NCBI GenBank assembly: GCA_018668095.1
Contig: JABIQF010000010.1
Location: forward strand, 1 to 14,234
Source: Cellvibrionales bacterium
Lineage (GTDB): Bacteria > Pseudomonadota > Gammaproteobacteria > Pseudomonadales > UBA7434
DNA: 14,234 nt
Reading direction: 5' to 3'
Shown here: positions 1 to 7,475 of the stretch, piece after piece
Position numbering within the stretch: position 1 is the stretch's first letter
Layout: each line of letters starts with the position of its first letter
The notes under the pieces: model-generated
Told to the model about the DNA's origin: nothing
What the model saw: only the letters and a program-made list of their open reading frames with translations
The model's database searches: none
Program-made: the position numbers and the translations under genes

Positions 1-1
1 A

Positions 2-1561
2 ATATTAGGTGTGCAATCAGGAACACAAAGTTTCGGCCATCGCTTTCATGCGCCGGCACCCATCACTATTAATAATGCGCTTAGCTACGAAAACCAACTG
101 CTTGAAGAAGGCCATGTCATTGCTGACTTTGACAAGCGTCGCGAAGCGATTGCATCACAAGTTGCTGAGCTTGCTAAAACCGTTAATGGTATCGCAGTTA
201 TAGAGGATGATCTTCTTGACGAAGTGACTGCATTAGTCGAGCAGCCTTTTGCCCTTATCGGTAATTTTGATAGCGAGTTTCTTTCGGTACCTCAAGAAGC
301 GCTGATCTATTCAATGAGTGAGCATCAGAAATATTTTCATATCGTTGATGATAACGGTCACTTAGTGCCTAACTTTATTACCGTAAGCAACATCAACAGT
401 ATCGACCCTAGCAAAGTCGTTAGTGGTAACGAGCGTGTTATTCGTCCGAGACTTGCTGATGCCGCCTTCTTTTTTGAAACGGATAAAAAGCTATCAATGG
501 CATCGTTAAGAGATCGCTTAAAATCCATTGTATTTCAAAAACAGCTCGGAACCGTTTTCGAAAAAACCGAACGTATTGGTCATCTTGCTGAGGGCTTAGC
601 CGCGTCTCAAAATGCTGACGATGCAGAGGCAGCAAAATTAGCTGGGCAATTATGCAAAGCTGACCTAGCCTCCGATATGGTTTTAGAATTCGATAAGATG
701 CAAGGTACCGCTGGTGGCTACTATGCTTCAAATGAAGGCTTATCTGATAATGTAGCTACTGCCATTAAATCGCATTACCTGCCAAAGTTTGCAGGCGATG
801 AAGTTCCTCAAGGTAATACCGCTTGTGCCGTTGCACTGGCTGACCGCCTAGATACATTAACCGGTATCTTTGGTATTGGCCAAGAACCCTCTGGCTCAAA
901 AGATCCTTTCGCGCTTCGCCGTGCATCAATTGGTATTTTACAAATCATTTTGCAGAATCAGCTTCCATTCAATATTACTGAATGGGTAGCACGTGCTGTA
1001 GCACAGCATGCTGCTATTCAAGATCCAGATGCTACAACAGCACGCGTTGTTGATTATTTATTTGATCGCTTTGCGGCTGTTTATCAAGATCAAGGTTTGC
1101 CTATTGAAGTGTTCGCTGCTGTTAAAGCCAACAAAGTAAACAGTCCTTTAGATTTCAATGCTCGCGTGCAAGCCGTAGCCGCATTTATTAAAACCAGTGA
1201 AAGTGAAAGTCTTGCTGGTGCCAATAAACGGGTCAGTAATATTCTTGAGAAATCAGAAGTGACTGTGAATGCTTCTGATTTTAATGCAGGATTGCTTGTC
1301 GAAGCGGCTGAAATTGCACTTTCTGAGGCTATTGAAATAAAAGAAGCTGAAGTTCAACCTCTTTTTGATCAAGCTAACTATCGTGATGGCCTATTAAAAT
1401 TAACTGAACTTAAAGACAGTATTGATGCCTTCTTTGATGGCGTAATGGTTAATGCTGATGAACCAACGCTTAAGAACAACCGGCTTGCATTATTATCTCG
1501 TTTGCGCGCATTGTTCTTACATGTTGCCGATATCTCTTTACTCGCGCCTCAAAAGCGCTAA
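2..1561 (+). CDS. glyS: Glycyl-tRNA synthetase beta subunit, 5' end cut off by the window
   Basis: This is the beta subunit of the heterotetrameric bacterial glycyl-tRNA synthetase, which charges tRNA-Gly with glycine in the cytoplasm together with the GlyQ alpha subunit. The frame is open to the window edge, and the first residues (ILGVQSGTQSFGHRFHAP) match the interior of the family, so the GTG at base 11 is not the true start. About 519 residues are present against a usual length near 690, so roughly 170 N-terminal residues are missing. Recognisable parts are the GHRFHAP segment, the central SKDPFALRRAS block and a C-terminal helical anticodon-binding region (around RVSNILEKS). The stop is TAA and no terminator follows; plsC begins 41 bases later, so the two are probably co-transcribed. 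It is transcribed toward oriC, head-on to the replication fork. Confidence 0.96.
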   Translation: MLGVQSGTQSFGHRFHAPAPITINNALSYENQLLEEGHVIADFDKRREAIASQVAELAKTVNGIAVIEDDLLDEVTALVEQPFALIGNFDSEFLSVPQEALIYSMSEHQKYFHIVDDNGHLVPNFITVSNINSIDPSKVVSGNERVIRPRLADAAFFFETDKKLSMASLRDRLKSIVFQKQLGTVFEKTERIGHLAEGLAASQNADDAEAAKLAGQLCKADLASDMVLEFDKMQGTAGGYYASNEGLSDNVATAIKSHYLPKFAGDEVPQGNTACAVALADRLDTLTGIFGIGQEPSGSKDPFALRRASIGILQIILQNQLPFNITEWVARAVAQHAAIQDPDATTARVVDYLFDRFAAVYQDQGLPIEVFAAVKANKVNSPLDFNARVQAVAAFIKTSESESLAGANKRVSNILEKSEVTVNASDFNAGLLVEAAEIALSEAIEIKEAEVQPLFDQANYRDGLLKLTELKDSIDAFFDGVMVNADEPTLKNNRLALLSRLRALFLHVADISLLAPQKR

Positions 1562-1584
1562 TTGAGCTTAAAAGCACTACTAAA

Positions 1585-1602
1585 GTTTAAAGGGCTTTAA
1601 AC
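1585..1602 (+). promoter_or_regulatory. Perfect 8-bp inverted repeat covering the plsC ribosome binding site
   Basis: GTTTAAAG (1585-1592), two G residues, then CTTTAAAC (1595-1602) form a perfect inverted repeat that ends directly against the GTG start of plsC. The only Shine-Dalgarno candidate (AAGGG, 1590-1594) lies in its left arm and centre, so folding the RNA would hide it. A role in limiting translation is inference; an A+T-rich palindrome could also arise by chance. Confidence 0.45.
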
Positions 1603-2325
1603 GTGATTTTGTTTTTAAAAGATAAATGTTTTTATTTTTTCTATTTTTTATCGGTTTTTTGGTTCGGCTTAACAGGCAGTTTATTTTTTTGGCTGCCTTA
1701 CCGCTTTAGATTCTCTTATATCTCCCTTTGGAATCGTTTTATTGTTGCCTTAGCACGCATTTTTATTGGTGTTAAAGTTAACGTCATAGGTCGCGAAAAT
1801 ATTCCTTCAACTCCCTGTGTGATTATGTGTAAACACCAATCGGAATGGGAAACGTTTTATCTCCAGACTATCTTTCCTCACCTCTGCACTATTCTTAAAA
1901 AAGAATTATTAGGCATTCCGTTTTTTGGTTGGGCATTAAGGCAAATGGAACCGATAGCGATTGATCGCTCATCACCCAAAGATGCGCTGCGTAAAGTACA
2001 AGAAATTGGCTTAAAACGTTTAAAGCAGAACCGGTCTGTTTTGATTTTTCCGGAGGGGACGCGCGTTAAACCAGGGGAGCGTGGTCGCTATGCTCGCAGT
2101 GGGGCTAATCTCGCTATCGCTGGTGAAACGATAATATTACCTATTGCTCACAACGCAGGTATTTACTGGCAGAATAAACAAAGGAAACAAGCCGGCACCA
2201 TTACTTTTATCATTGGTGCACCTATCTCTACTACTGAAAAATCTGCCAAGCAATTAATAAATGAAGTCGAAAATTGGATAGAAGAACAGTCGACATCATT
2301 ATTAACGACGGCTAATCCTTCTTAG
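1603..2325 (+). CDS. plsC: Lysophospholipid acyltransferase (1-acylglycerol-3-phosphate O-acyltransferase family)
   Basis: This 240-residue membrane-associated acyltransferase probably transfers an acyl chain to lysophosphatidic acid or a related lysolipid in phospholipid synthesis. Hydrophobic N-terminal segments span about residues 9-32 and 44-57. The catalytic block is KHQSEWE, with H78 and E83: it reads HX4E where the textbook motif is HX4D. The acceptor-binding motif FPEGTR is at 149-154. I recall the KHQSxWET form in an origin-linked subfamily of pseudomonads and relatives, so it need not mean loss of activity. The GTG start is chosen for its AAGGG ribosome site eight bases upstream and the hydrophobic N-terminus that follows. 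It lies just after glyS and converges on gyrB. The exact lipid substrate cannot be told from sequence. Confidence 0.9.
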   Translation: MILFLKDKCFYFFYFLSVFWFGLTGSLFFWLPYRFRFSYISLWNRFIVALARIFIGVKVNVIGRENIPSTPCVIMCKHQSEWETFYLQTIFPHLCTILKKELLGIPFFGWALRQMEPIAIDRSSPKDALRKVQEIGLKRLKQNRSVLIFPEGTRVKPGERGRYARSGANLAIAGETIILPIAHNAGIYWQNKQRKQAGTITFIIGAPISTTEKSAKQLINEVENWIEEQSTSLLTTANPS

Positions 2326-2341
2326 CCGCCTTATGGTTTTT
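2309..2341 (+). terminator. Possible weak terminator for glyS-plsC
   Basis: CGGCTAA (2309-2315), a six-base loop and TTAGCCG (2322-2328) form a perfect 7-bp stem containing the plsC stop codon (TAG, 2323-2325). A T-run (2336-2341) follows, but seven bases separate it from the stem, which is looser than a classical intrinsic terminator. Its position between convergent genes supports termination. Confidence 0.4.
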
Positions 2342-2344
2342 CTC

Positions 2345-2363
2345 CAGCAAATTAATCTTGCTG
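2345..2363. terminator. Hairpin between the convergent plsC and gyrB ends
   Basis: CAGCAA (2345-2350), a seven-base loop and TTGCTG (2358-2363) form a perfect 6-bp stem ten bases beyond the gyrB stop. In the gyrB (-) direction it is followed by an A-rich rather than a T-rich stretch, so it lacks the tail of an intrinsic terminator. It may stabilise the gyrB 3' end or pause polymerase. Confidence 0.3.
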
Positions 2364-2372
2364 AACGTATCC

Positions 2373-4793
2373 CTAAATATCTAAGTTAGCTACAGCGAGT
2401 GCATTCTTTTCAATAAATTCACGACGAGGCTCAACTTGGTCACCCATCAAGGTCGTAAATATCTGATCGGCTGCAATGGCATCTTCAATCGTTACCACCA
2501 ACATACGTCGAACTTCTGGGTCCATCGTAGTTTCCCACAACTGCTCAGGATTCATTTCACCTAGACCTTTGTAGCGCTGAATCATAAAGCCACGCTTCGC
2601 TTCTTTTGTTAACCAATCTAACGCTTCAGCAAAGGAGCTTACCGCTTCTTCTTTTTCACCGCGTTTCACATAGCCCGTTTCTTCAATTAGGCCACTAATC
2701 TTTTCGCCTAGCTGAGCAACTGCTCGGTATTCTGATGATTGGAAAAAGTCATGATTAAAGCGATGCTCATGAGTAATACCATGAGAAACGATTTCAACAT
2801 TCGGTAAAAATAAGTTGCGTTCTTTATCTTCGCGAACTGAAATTGTATACGCTTCAGAACCTGCTTTATGTTCATCGGTAAAGAAGGCTTGTAAGTTTTT
2901 ACACCACCCAGCGACAGCCGACTCTGACTTTAACATCTCTTCTGTTAAAGCAGGCTCATCAACTAAACGTCTTAAAACTAACGGTGGGTACAGTTTCGAC
3001 AAGCGATCAATCATTGCCATAACCGATTTATATTCACTTACCATTTGCCCGAGTGGTTCAGCAGCAATAGCTGGTGCTTGATCATTAATATGCAACTCAG
3101 CATTTTCTAATGCTACTTGAATAAAGAAGCTATCTAATTCAGCTTCATCTTTTAAGTAGCTTTGCTGCTTGCCTTTACTAATCTTATAAAGTGGTGGCTG
3201 CGCAATAAAGACATGACCACGCTCAATTAACTCACGCATATGTCTAAAGAAAAACGTTAATATCAATGTTCGTATATGCGATCCATCAACATCCGCATCC
3301 GTCATAATGATAATTGAATGGTAGCGAAGTTTATCGGCATCAAATTCAGATTTACCAATACCACAACCTAACGCTGTTACTAAGTTTCCAACTTCCGCAG
3401 AAGTTAGCATTTTATCAAAGCGCGCTTTTTCAACGTTTAGGATCTTACCCTTAAGCGGTAAAATAGCTTGTGTTTTACGTGCACGCCCCTGCTTCGCTGA
3501 ACCGCCCGCAGAATCTCCTTCCACTATATATATTTCAGAAAGTGCAGGATCTTTTTCTTGGCAGTCAGCAAGCTTACCTGGTAAGCCCGCAATATCTAGT
3601 GCACCTTTGCGACGCGTCATTTCTCGTGCTTTACGTGCAGCATCTCGCGCACGTGCAGCGTCAATCATTTTTCCTACAATCGCTTTTGCTTCTTGCGGAT
3701 TTTCTAATAAATACTCAGACAGTTTTTCAGCCATAGCATGTTCAACGGCTGACTTCACTTCGGATGAAACTAATTTATCTTTTGTCTGCGATGAGAATTT
3801 TGGATCGGGAACTTTAACCGAGACTATTGCGGTCAAACCCTCACGAGCATCATCACCAGTAGTTGAAACCTTTGACCCTTTGCCCAAACCTTCTTTTTCT
3901 ATATAAGTATTTAAGCCACGCGTTAATGCAGAACGGAAACCCGCTAAGTGCGTACCGCCATCACGTTGAGGTATATTATTGGTATAACAATATAAATTTT
4001 CTTGGAAGCCATCGTTCCATTGCAACGCAACTTCAACACCAATGTCTTCGAAGTCAGTAGAAAAATATAGACCAGTGTTAATCGGTGTTTTATTCACGTT
4101 TAGGAATTCTACAAAAGCTCTTAAGCCGCCTTCGTAGCAGAAGGTATCTTCTTTTCCGCTTCGCTCATCTTTTAATAAAATATTAACACCAGAATTCAAG
4201 AATGATAATTCGCGTAATCGCTTCGCTAAAATTTCATAATGGTATTCAATATTGCTAAACGTTTCTGTAGACGGATGAAAACGAACAGAGGTACCAGACT
4301 CTTCTGTTTTACCGATAACCGTTAGCGGCGCGTCAGGCACACCGTGACGATAAACCTGTTCATGAATCTCACCATTACGACGAACCGTTAGAGTAAGCTC
4401 AGACGACAGCGCATTAACTACGGAAACACCTACACCGTGTAAGCCGCCAGAAACTTTATAGGTGTTGTCATCAAACTTACCACCCGCATGAAGCACGGTC
4501 ATAATGACCTCTGCGGCAGAGACACCTTCATCATGAATTTCTGTTGGGATACCACGGCCATTATCAGCTGTACTGATCGATTCATCAGGATGGATAGTGA
4601 CGGTGATTTGTGAGCAATGGCCCGCTAAAGCTTCATCGATAGAGTTATCAACAAGCTCGAATACCATATGATGCAAGCCGGTACCATCATCTGTATCACC
4701 GATATACATACCCGGTCGTTTTCTTACTGCATCGAGACCCTTAAGGACTTTTATACTCGAGGAATTGTATTCCCCGGAACCCGCTTCACTCAT
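2373..4793 (-). CDS. gyrB: DNA gyrase subunit B
   Basis: GyrB is the ATPase subunit of DNA gyrase; with GyrA it introduces negative supercoils and relieves positive supercoils ahead of forks. The 806 residues match the usual length (804 in E. coli). The GHKL ATPase domain shows E46 and N50 (ELVDNSIDEA), DNGRGIP at 77-83, GGLHGVGVS at 116-124 and the QTK loop at 336-338. The TOPRIM domain carries EGDSAGG at 425-431 and the metal-binding DADVD at 499-503. The C-terminal QRYKGLGEMNPEQLW block contacts GyrA. The residues equivalent to E. coli D426 and K447 are D427 and K448, the quinolone-sensitive wild-type state. The ATG start has GGAG seven bases upstream (4801-4804). A 208-base gap from recF holds a promoter candidate, so gyrB may be transcribed partly on its own. 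Confidence 0.98.
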   Translation of the reverse strand: MSEAGSGEYNSSSIKVLKGLDAVRKRPGMYIGDTDDGTGLHHMVFELVDNSIDEALAGHCSQITVTIHPDESISTADNGRGIPTEIHDEGVSAAEVIMTVLHAGGKFDDNTYKVSGGLHGVGVSVVNALSSELTLTVRRNGEIHEQVYRHGVPDAPLTVIGKTEESGTSVRFHPSTETFSNIEYHYEILAKRLRELSFLNSGVNILLKDERSGKEDTFCYEGGLRAFVEFLNVNKTPINTGLYFSTDFEDIGVEVALQWNDGFQENLYCYTNNIPQRDGGTHLAGFRSALTRGLNTYIEKEGLGKGSKVSTTGDDAREGLTAIVSVKVPDPKFSSQTKDKLVSSEVKSAVEHAMAEKLSEYLLENPQEAKAIVGKMIDAARARDAARKAREMTRRKGALDIAGLPGKLADCQEKDPALSEIYIVEGDSAGGSAKQGRARKTQAILPLKGKILNVEKARFDKMLTSAEVGNLVTALGCGIGKSEFDADKLRYHSIIIMTDADVDGSHIRTLILTFFFRHMRELIERGHVFIAQPPLYKISKGKQQSYLKDEAELDSFFIQVALENAELHINDQAPAIAAEPLGQMVSEYKSVMAMIDRLSKLYPPLVLRRLVDEPALTEEMLKSESAVAGWCKNLQAFFTDEHKAGSEAYTISVREDKERNLFLPNVEIVSHGITHEHRFNHDFFQSSEYRAVAQLGEKISGLIEETGYVKRGEKEEAVSSFAEALDWLTKEAKRGFMIQRYKGLGEMNPEQLWETTMDPEVRRMLVVTIEDAIAADQIFTTLMGDQVEPRREFIEKNALAVANLDI

Positions 4794-4919
4794 AGTTTGG
4801 CTCCAAGGCCTAGTGTTGGTTACTATTTGATCAGTCCAGCCTTTTACATCGTTATAAAGGCGTTGTTTCCTATACTAAAACAATAAAAATCAATTGCTTA
4901 GCGTTATTCATCACCGCAT

Positions 4920-4948
4920 ATTGTGTGATGATATTCGGCCTGAGTCAA
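4920..4948 (-). promoter_or_regulatory. Candidate sigma-70 promoter for gyrB
   Basis: On the - strand TTGACT (4948-4943) is followed after exactly 17 bases by CACAAT (4925-4920). The -35 matches five of six consensus bases and the -10 four of six. Transcription would start near 4913 and give a leader of about 120 nt, including a 6-bp stem GCCTTT/AAAGGC at 4839-4861. This is a pattern call without experimental support. Confidence 0.45.
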
Positions 4949-5001
4949 CCTAATATACAGGTAGTTTGAGCCTTCAAAGCAGAGACTATCACAGTCTTAT
5001 T

Positions 5002-6123
5002 TTAGCTCTCTACAACGGTCTTTCCCAAGCTCTGCGTCTCTTCAGTTTCGCCTTTCAATACCTGAAAAACTTTCAAGTATTTCAATTTTTCCCAAGGTTG
5101 ATTGACCAAGTCATCAGCCACTACACAGGTCATAAATAACTGAATGTCCAAGCTATCGAGTAAGGTACACAGCTTCCCTTGATGAGACGCGTCAATTTCT
5201 GCTGGAAGATCATCAATTAACAATACACATTTCTTCTGAGTGCTCTTTACCATCAAATCGCACTGAGCTAAGCGTAATGCACAAACCACTAACTTTTGCT
5301 GTCCTCTCGATAATACTTGCCCTGCATTCAAACCATTAATTTGTAGTTTTATATCTGCTCTGTGTGGGCCGTAATGAGTAAACCCTCGTCGTAAATCACG
5401 ATCTATACTGGACTCTAACACTTCAGCTAGAGATTTTTCTGCATCCCAACCCCGACTGTAAGAAACCGACAAGCCAGGTAGATCAACCAATCGTTCAAGA
5501 AAACCAACAAAAACCGGATAAAAAGAGTCGAAATACCTTAGCCTAGCCTTATCAACTAACCCTGACGCCTCAATTAATTCTTGATCCCAAGCAGATAATG
5601 TACGTTTATTGGCTTTACCTGATCGAAGAGCCGCGTTTCTCTGCTTTAAACATCGCTGCGTGCGTCGCCAAGAATCATAAAATGAGTGTTCCACGTGAAA
5701 CACACCCCAATCCATAAACTGTCTTCGCTGTTTAGGACCACCCTCAAGCAATGTATATGCTGAAGAGTCTATTAATTGGATAGGAAGCGTTTCAGCCAAG
5801 CGGATCAAGCTTTTCTCATCTTGGCCACCAATCCTAATGCGAAACCCGCCTCTTTTAGCCCGCTTTACACCGACAGCAAGTGCTGGCTCATCATCATGAA
5901 GCACCTTACCGAAAACGGTACAGGTATCTTGATGGTATTGAATAACAGGCTGTAATTGCGTGCCGCGAAAAGATCGCGCCAGCCCTAGAATATGGATAGC
6001 TTCGAGAATTGATGTTTTGCCTGCACCATTAGGCCCAGAAAAGATATTAATCTGTGCAAGATCTTGAATAGATACGGAAGAGAGGTTCCGGACGCCAGAA
6101 ATTTCAAGCTCTGAAAGTTTCAC
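5002..6123 (-). CDS. recF: DNA replication and repair protein RecF
   Basis: RecF is an SMC/ABC-like ATPase that binds gapped DNA and with RecO and RecR helps load RecA at stalled forks. From the GTG at 6123 it is 373 residues. Walker A is GPNGAGKT at 30-37 (K36, as in E. coli RecF), the ABC signature LSRGQQK is at 271-277, and Walker B LLIDD at 301-305 is followed by PAEID with the catalytic acidic residue. The conserved DWGVFHVE segment is at 138-145. An in-frame TTG at 6132 would add three residues. I prefer GTG because it restores the E. coli residue numbering and because GTG overlaps the TGA of a small upstream frame. Two parS-like sites lie in the gene. It is the third gene of the dnaA-dnaN-recF block, 136 bases after dnaN. 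Confidence 0.95.
   Translation of the reverse strand: MKLSELEISGVRNLSSVSIQDLAQINIFSGPNGAGKTSILEAIHILGLARSFRGTQLQPVIQYHQDTCTVFGKVLHDDEPALAVGVKRAKRGGFRIRIGGQDEKSLIRLAETLPIQLIDSSAYTLLEGGPKQRRQFMDWGVFHVEHSFYDSWRRTQRCLKQRNAALRSGKANKRTLSAWDQELIEASGLVDKARLRYFDSFYPVFVGFLERLVDLPGLSVSYSRGWDAEKSLAEVLESSIDRDLRRGFTHYGPHRADIKLQINGLNAGQVLSRGQQKLVVCALRLAQCDLMVKSTQKKCVLLIDDLPAEIDASHQGKLCTLLDSLDIQLFMTCVVADDLVNQPWEKLKYLKVFQVLKGETEETQSLGKTVVES
5687..5702. promoter_or_regulatory. parS: parS-type ParB binding site inside recF
   Basis: TGTTCCACGTGAAACA matches all 16 positions of the parS consensus known from Bacillus subtilis and conserved across bacteria (TGTTYCACGTGRAACA). It lies in the recF codons for VFHVEH (residues 141-146), a stretch conserved in RecF proteins, so protein constraint explains part but not all of the match. 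It is about 3.7 kb from the DnaA box at 9353, typical of origin-proximal ParB sites. ParA/ParB genes are not in the window. Confidence 0.8.
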
Positions 6124-6131
6124 GTGAAACA
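6116..6131. promoter_or_regulatory. parS: parS-type ParB binding site at the recF start codon
   Basis: AGTTTCACGTGAAACA holds the perfect 14-bp palindrome GTTTCACGTGAAAC and matches the 16-base parS consensus at 15 positions (only the first base differs). It spans the recF GTG start (6123-6121), so ParB bound here would sit on the translation-start DNA. It is 429 bases from the second site at 5687, and the pair lies within 4 kb of oriC. Confidence 0.82.
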
Positions 6132-6260
6132 ATGCCCGCTATTAAATCGCAACTGTAGCGACAGAAAAGTAGGGCACATAGAAGTGTGAACAGCAGTATA
6201 TGAAAGCAATGAGGTCAAAAAAGGATAGCTCATAGGGCTAAGGCCACTAAGCATCCTCCT
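6120..6260 (-). promoter_or_regulatory. Possible translational-coupling relay between dnaN and recF
   Basis: A full Shine-Dalgarno AGGAGG (6260-6255) overlaps the dnaN stop. Seven bases later lies GTG GCC TTA GCC CTA TGA (6247-6230), a five-codon frame. Its TGA overlaps an ATG (6233) that opens a 37-codon frame ending in TGA at 6122-6120, and that TGA overlaps the recF GTG (6123-6121). Both joints are four-base overlaps, ATGA and GTGA, typical of translational reinitiation. The 37-residue product (begins MSYPFLTSLLS) resembles no family I know. Chance is possible, because short open frames are common. It is equally possible that AGGAGG is a leftover ribosome site. Confidence 0.35.
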
Positions 6261-7372
6261 TATAAACGCATCGGCATAACAACATACAAAGCATTGTTAT
6301 CTGTATCGCCATCCTGAACCAAAGCGCTGCTGTTCGAATCTGATAACGTCATTGTGACTTGATCGCTGCGTAAAGCACCTAAAACATCAATCAGATAGCT
6401 AACATTAAAGCCCATCTCAACGCTATCTCCTTGATAACTAACGGAAACCTCTTCATGAGCCTCTTCCTGCTCTGGATTGTTAGCCTGGATACCCACCATG
6501 CCATCACTGAGAGTAAATCGAATACCACGGAATTTTTCATTGGATAAAATAGCTGAGCGAGATAAAGCCGATTTGAGCTCAGCTCTTTCAGCAGATACGA
6601 TCTTATTACCACCTTTAGGCAGAACTCGCTCGTAATCAGGGAACTTACCATCGACCAACTTAGAAACAAACACCATGCCATTGGTTGTAGCCCTAATATG
6701 ATTAGCACCGAATTCAATAGTAATAGATGCCGCCTCATCAGACAGTAAACGCGTTAACTCAACAACACCCTTACGAGGGATAATAAATTGCTGCTTCTGG
6801 CCCTGAATTTCATCAACTAAATCAATATGTGCAATAGCTAAACGATGGCCATCTGTGGCAACAGCTTTAAGCTTTTTACCGGAAATCTCCCACAACATGC
6901 CGTTCAGATAATATCTCACATCCTGTTGGGCCATTGAAAAAGCCGTACGATCAATTAACTGCGCAAAGTCGCCTTGATTTACGGTAGCAGAAAAACTGCT
7001 CTCATCTTTTTGTACCGAAGGGAAATCAGCTGCGGCTAGTGTTGCTAATGTATACCGGCTTCGACCGCTCTTCACTACAGCCTTACCTTGATCTAACGAA
7101 AAAACTATATCGCAGGAATCAGGGAGAGACTTACAAATATCCACTAACTTTCGTGCAGGAACAGTGATATCACCGTTTTTCTCGGCCGCTGTATCTAAAG
7201 CAATAGTGGCACTCAATTCGACTTCTAAATCGGTACCCGTAATCACCAATTTGTTACCACTGACAATAATCAGTAAGTTTGAAAGGATCGGCATTGTCTG
7301 ACGGCGCTCAACAGCACCAGCAACAATTGTCAGTGGACGAAGAAGGGCTTCGCGATTAACTGAAAATTTCAT
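6260..7372 (-). CDS. dnaN: DNA polymerase III beta subunit (sliding clamp)
   Basis: DnaN forms the ring-shaped homodimer that encircles DNA and holds polymerase III and other clamp-binding proteins. The 370 residues fit the family (366 in E. coli). The start MKFSVNREALLRPL and ERRQTMPILSNLL (22-34) are typical, followed by VATDGHRLA at 171-179, which lines the peptide-binding groove, FPDYERVLP at 244-252, and the C-terminal MPMRL that completes the groove. The ATG start has GGAG at 7388-7385 (spacing 12) and AGAG closer in. The gene follows dnaA after a 103-base gap with no strong promoter: a TATAGT -10-like hexamer lies near 7426 but lacks a good -35. It is probably expressed mainly from dnaA. 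Its stop codon overlaps a strong ribosome site. Confidence 0.98.
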   Translation of the reverse strand: MKFSVNREALLRPLTIVAGAVERRQTMPILSNLLIIVSGNKLVITGTDLEVELSATIALDTAAEKNGDITVPARKLVDICKSLPDSCDIVFSLDQGKAVVKSGRSRYTLATLAAADFPSVQKDESSFSATVNQGDFAQLIDRTAFSMAQQDVRYYLNGMLWEISGKKLKAVATDGHRLAIAHIDLVDEIQGQKQQFIIPRKGVVELTRLLSDEAASITIEFGANHIRATTNGMVFVSKLVDGKFPDYERVLPKGGNKIVSAERAELKSALSRSAILSNEKFRGIRFTLSDGMVGIQANNPEQEEAHEEVSVSYQGDSVEMGFNVSYLIDVLGALRSDQVTMTLSDSNSSALVQDGDTDNNALYVVMPMRL

Positions 7373-7475
7373 CTCTATTTATATCTCCGGTTTAGCCGTT
7401 TTGCGATAGCGGCTTAGACGCTAATCACTATAAAAACAACTTTATTGATATAGTCTTATTTAAACATTCAAGGGA

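Noticed and set aside
11..1561. GTG at base 11 as the glyS start
   Set aside because: Residues before and after it match the interior of GlyS and the frame is open to the window edge; it is a truncation.
3650..3655. CACGTG inside gyrB as a third parS site
   Set aside because: Flanks (GCG on the left, CAGC on the right) do not match the TGTTY/RAACA arms.
4983..4997. AGACT/AGTCT hairpin after recF as a terminator
   Set aside because: The stem is only 5 bp and no T-run follows in the recF direction.
6120..6254. 44-codon - strand frame starting at the ATG touching AGGAGG
   Set aside because: Zero spacing between Shine-Dalgarno and ATG is not functional; only the internal reinitiation version of this frame is kept, as a finding.
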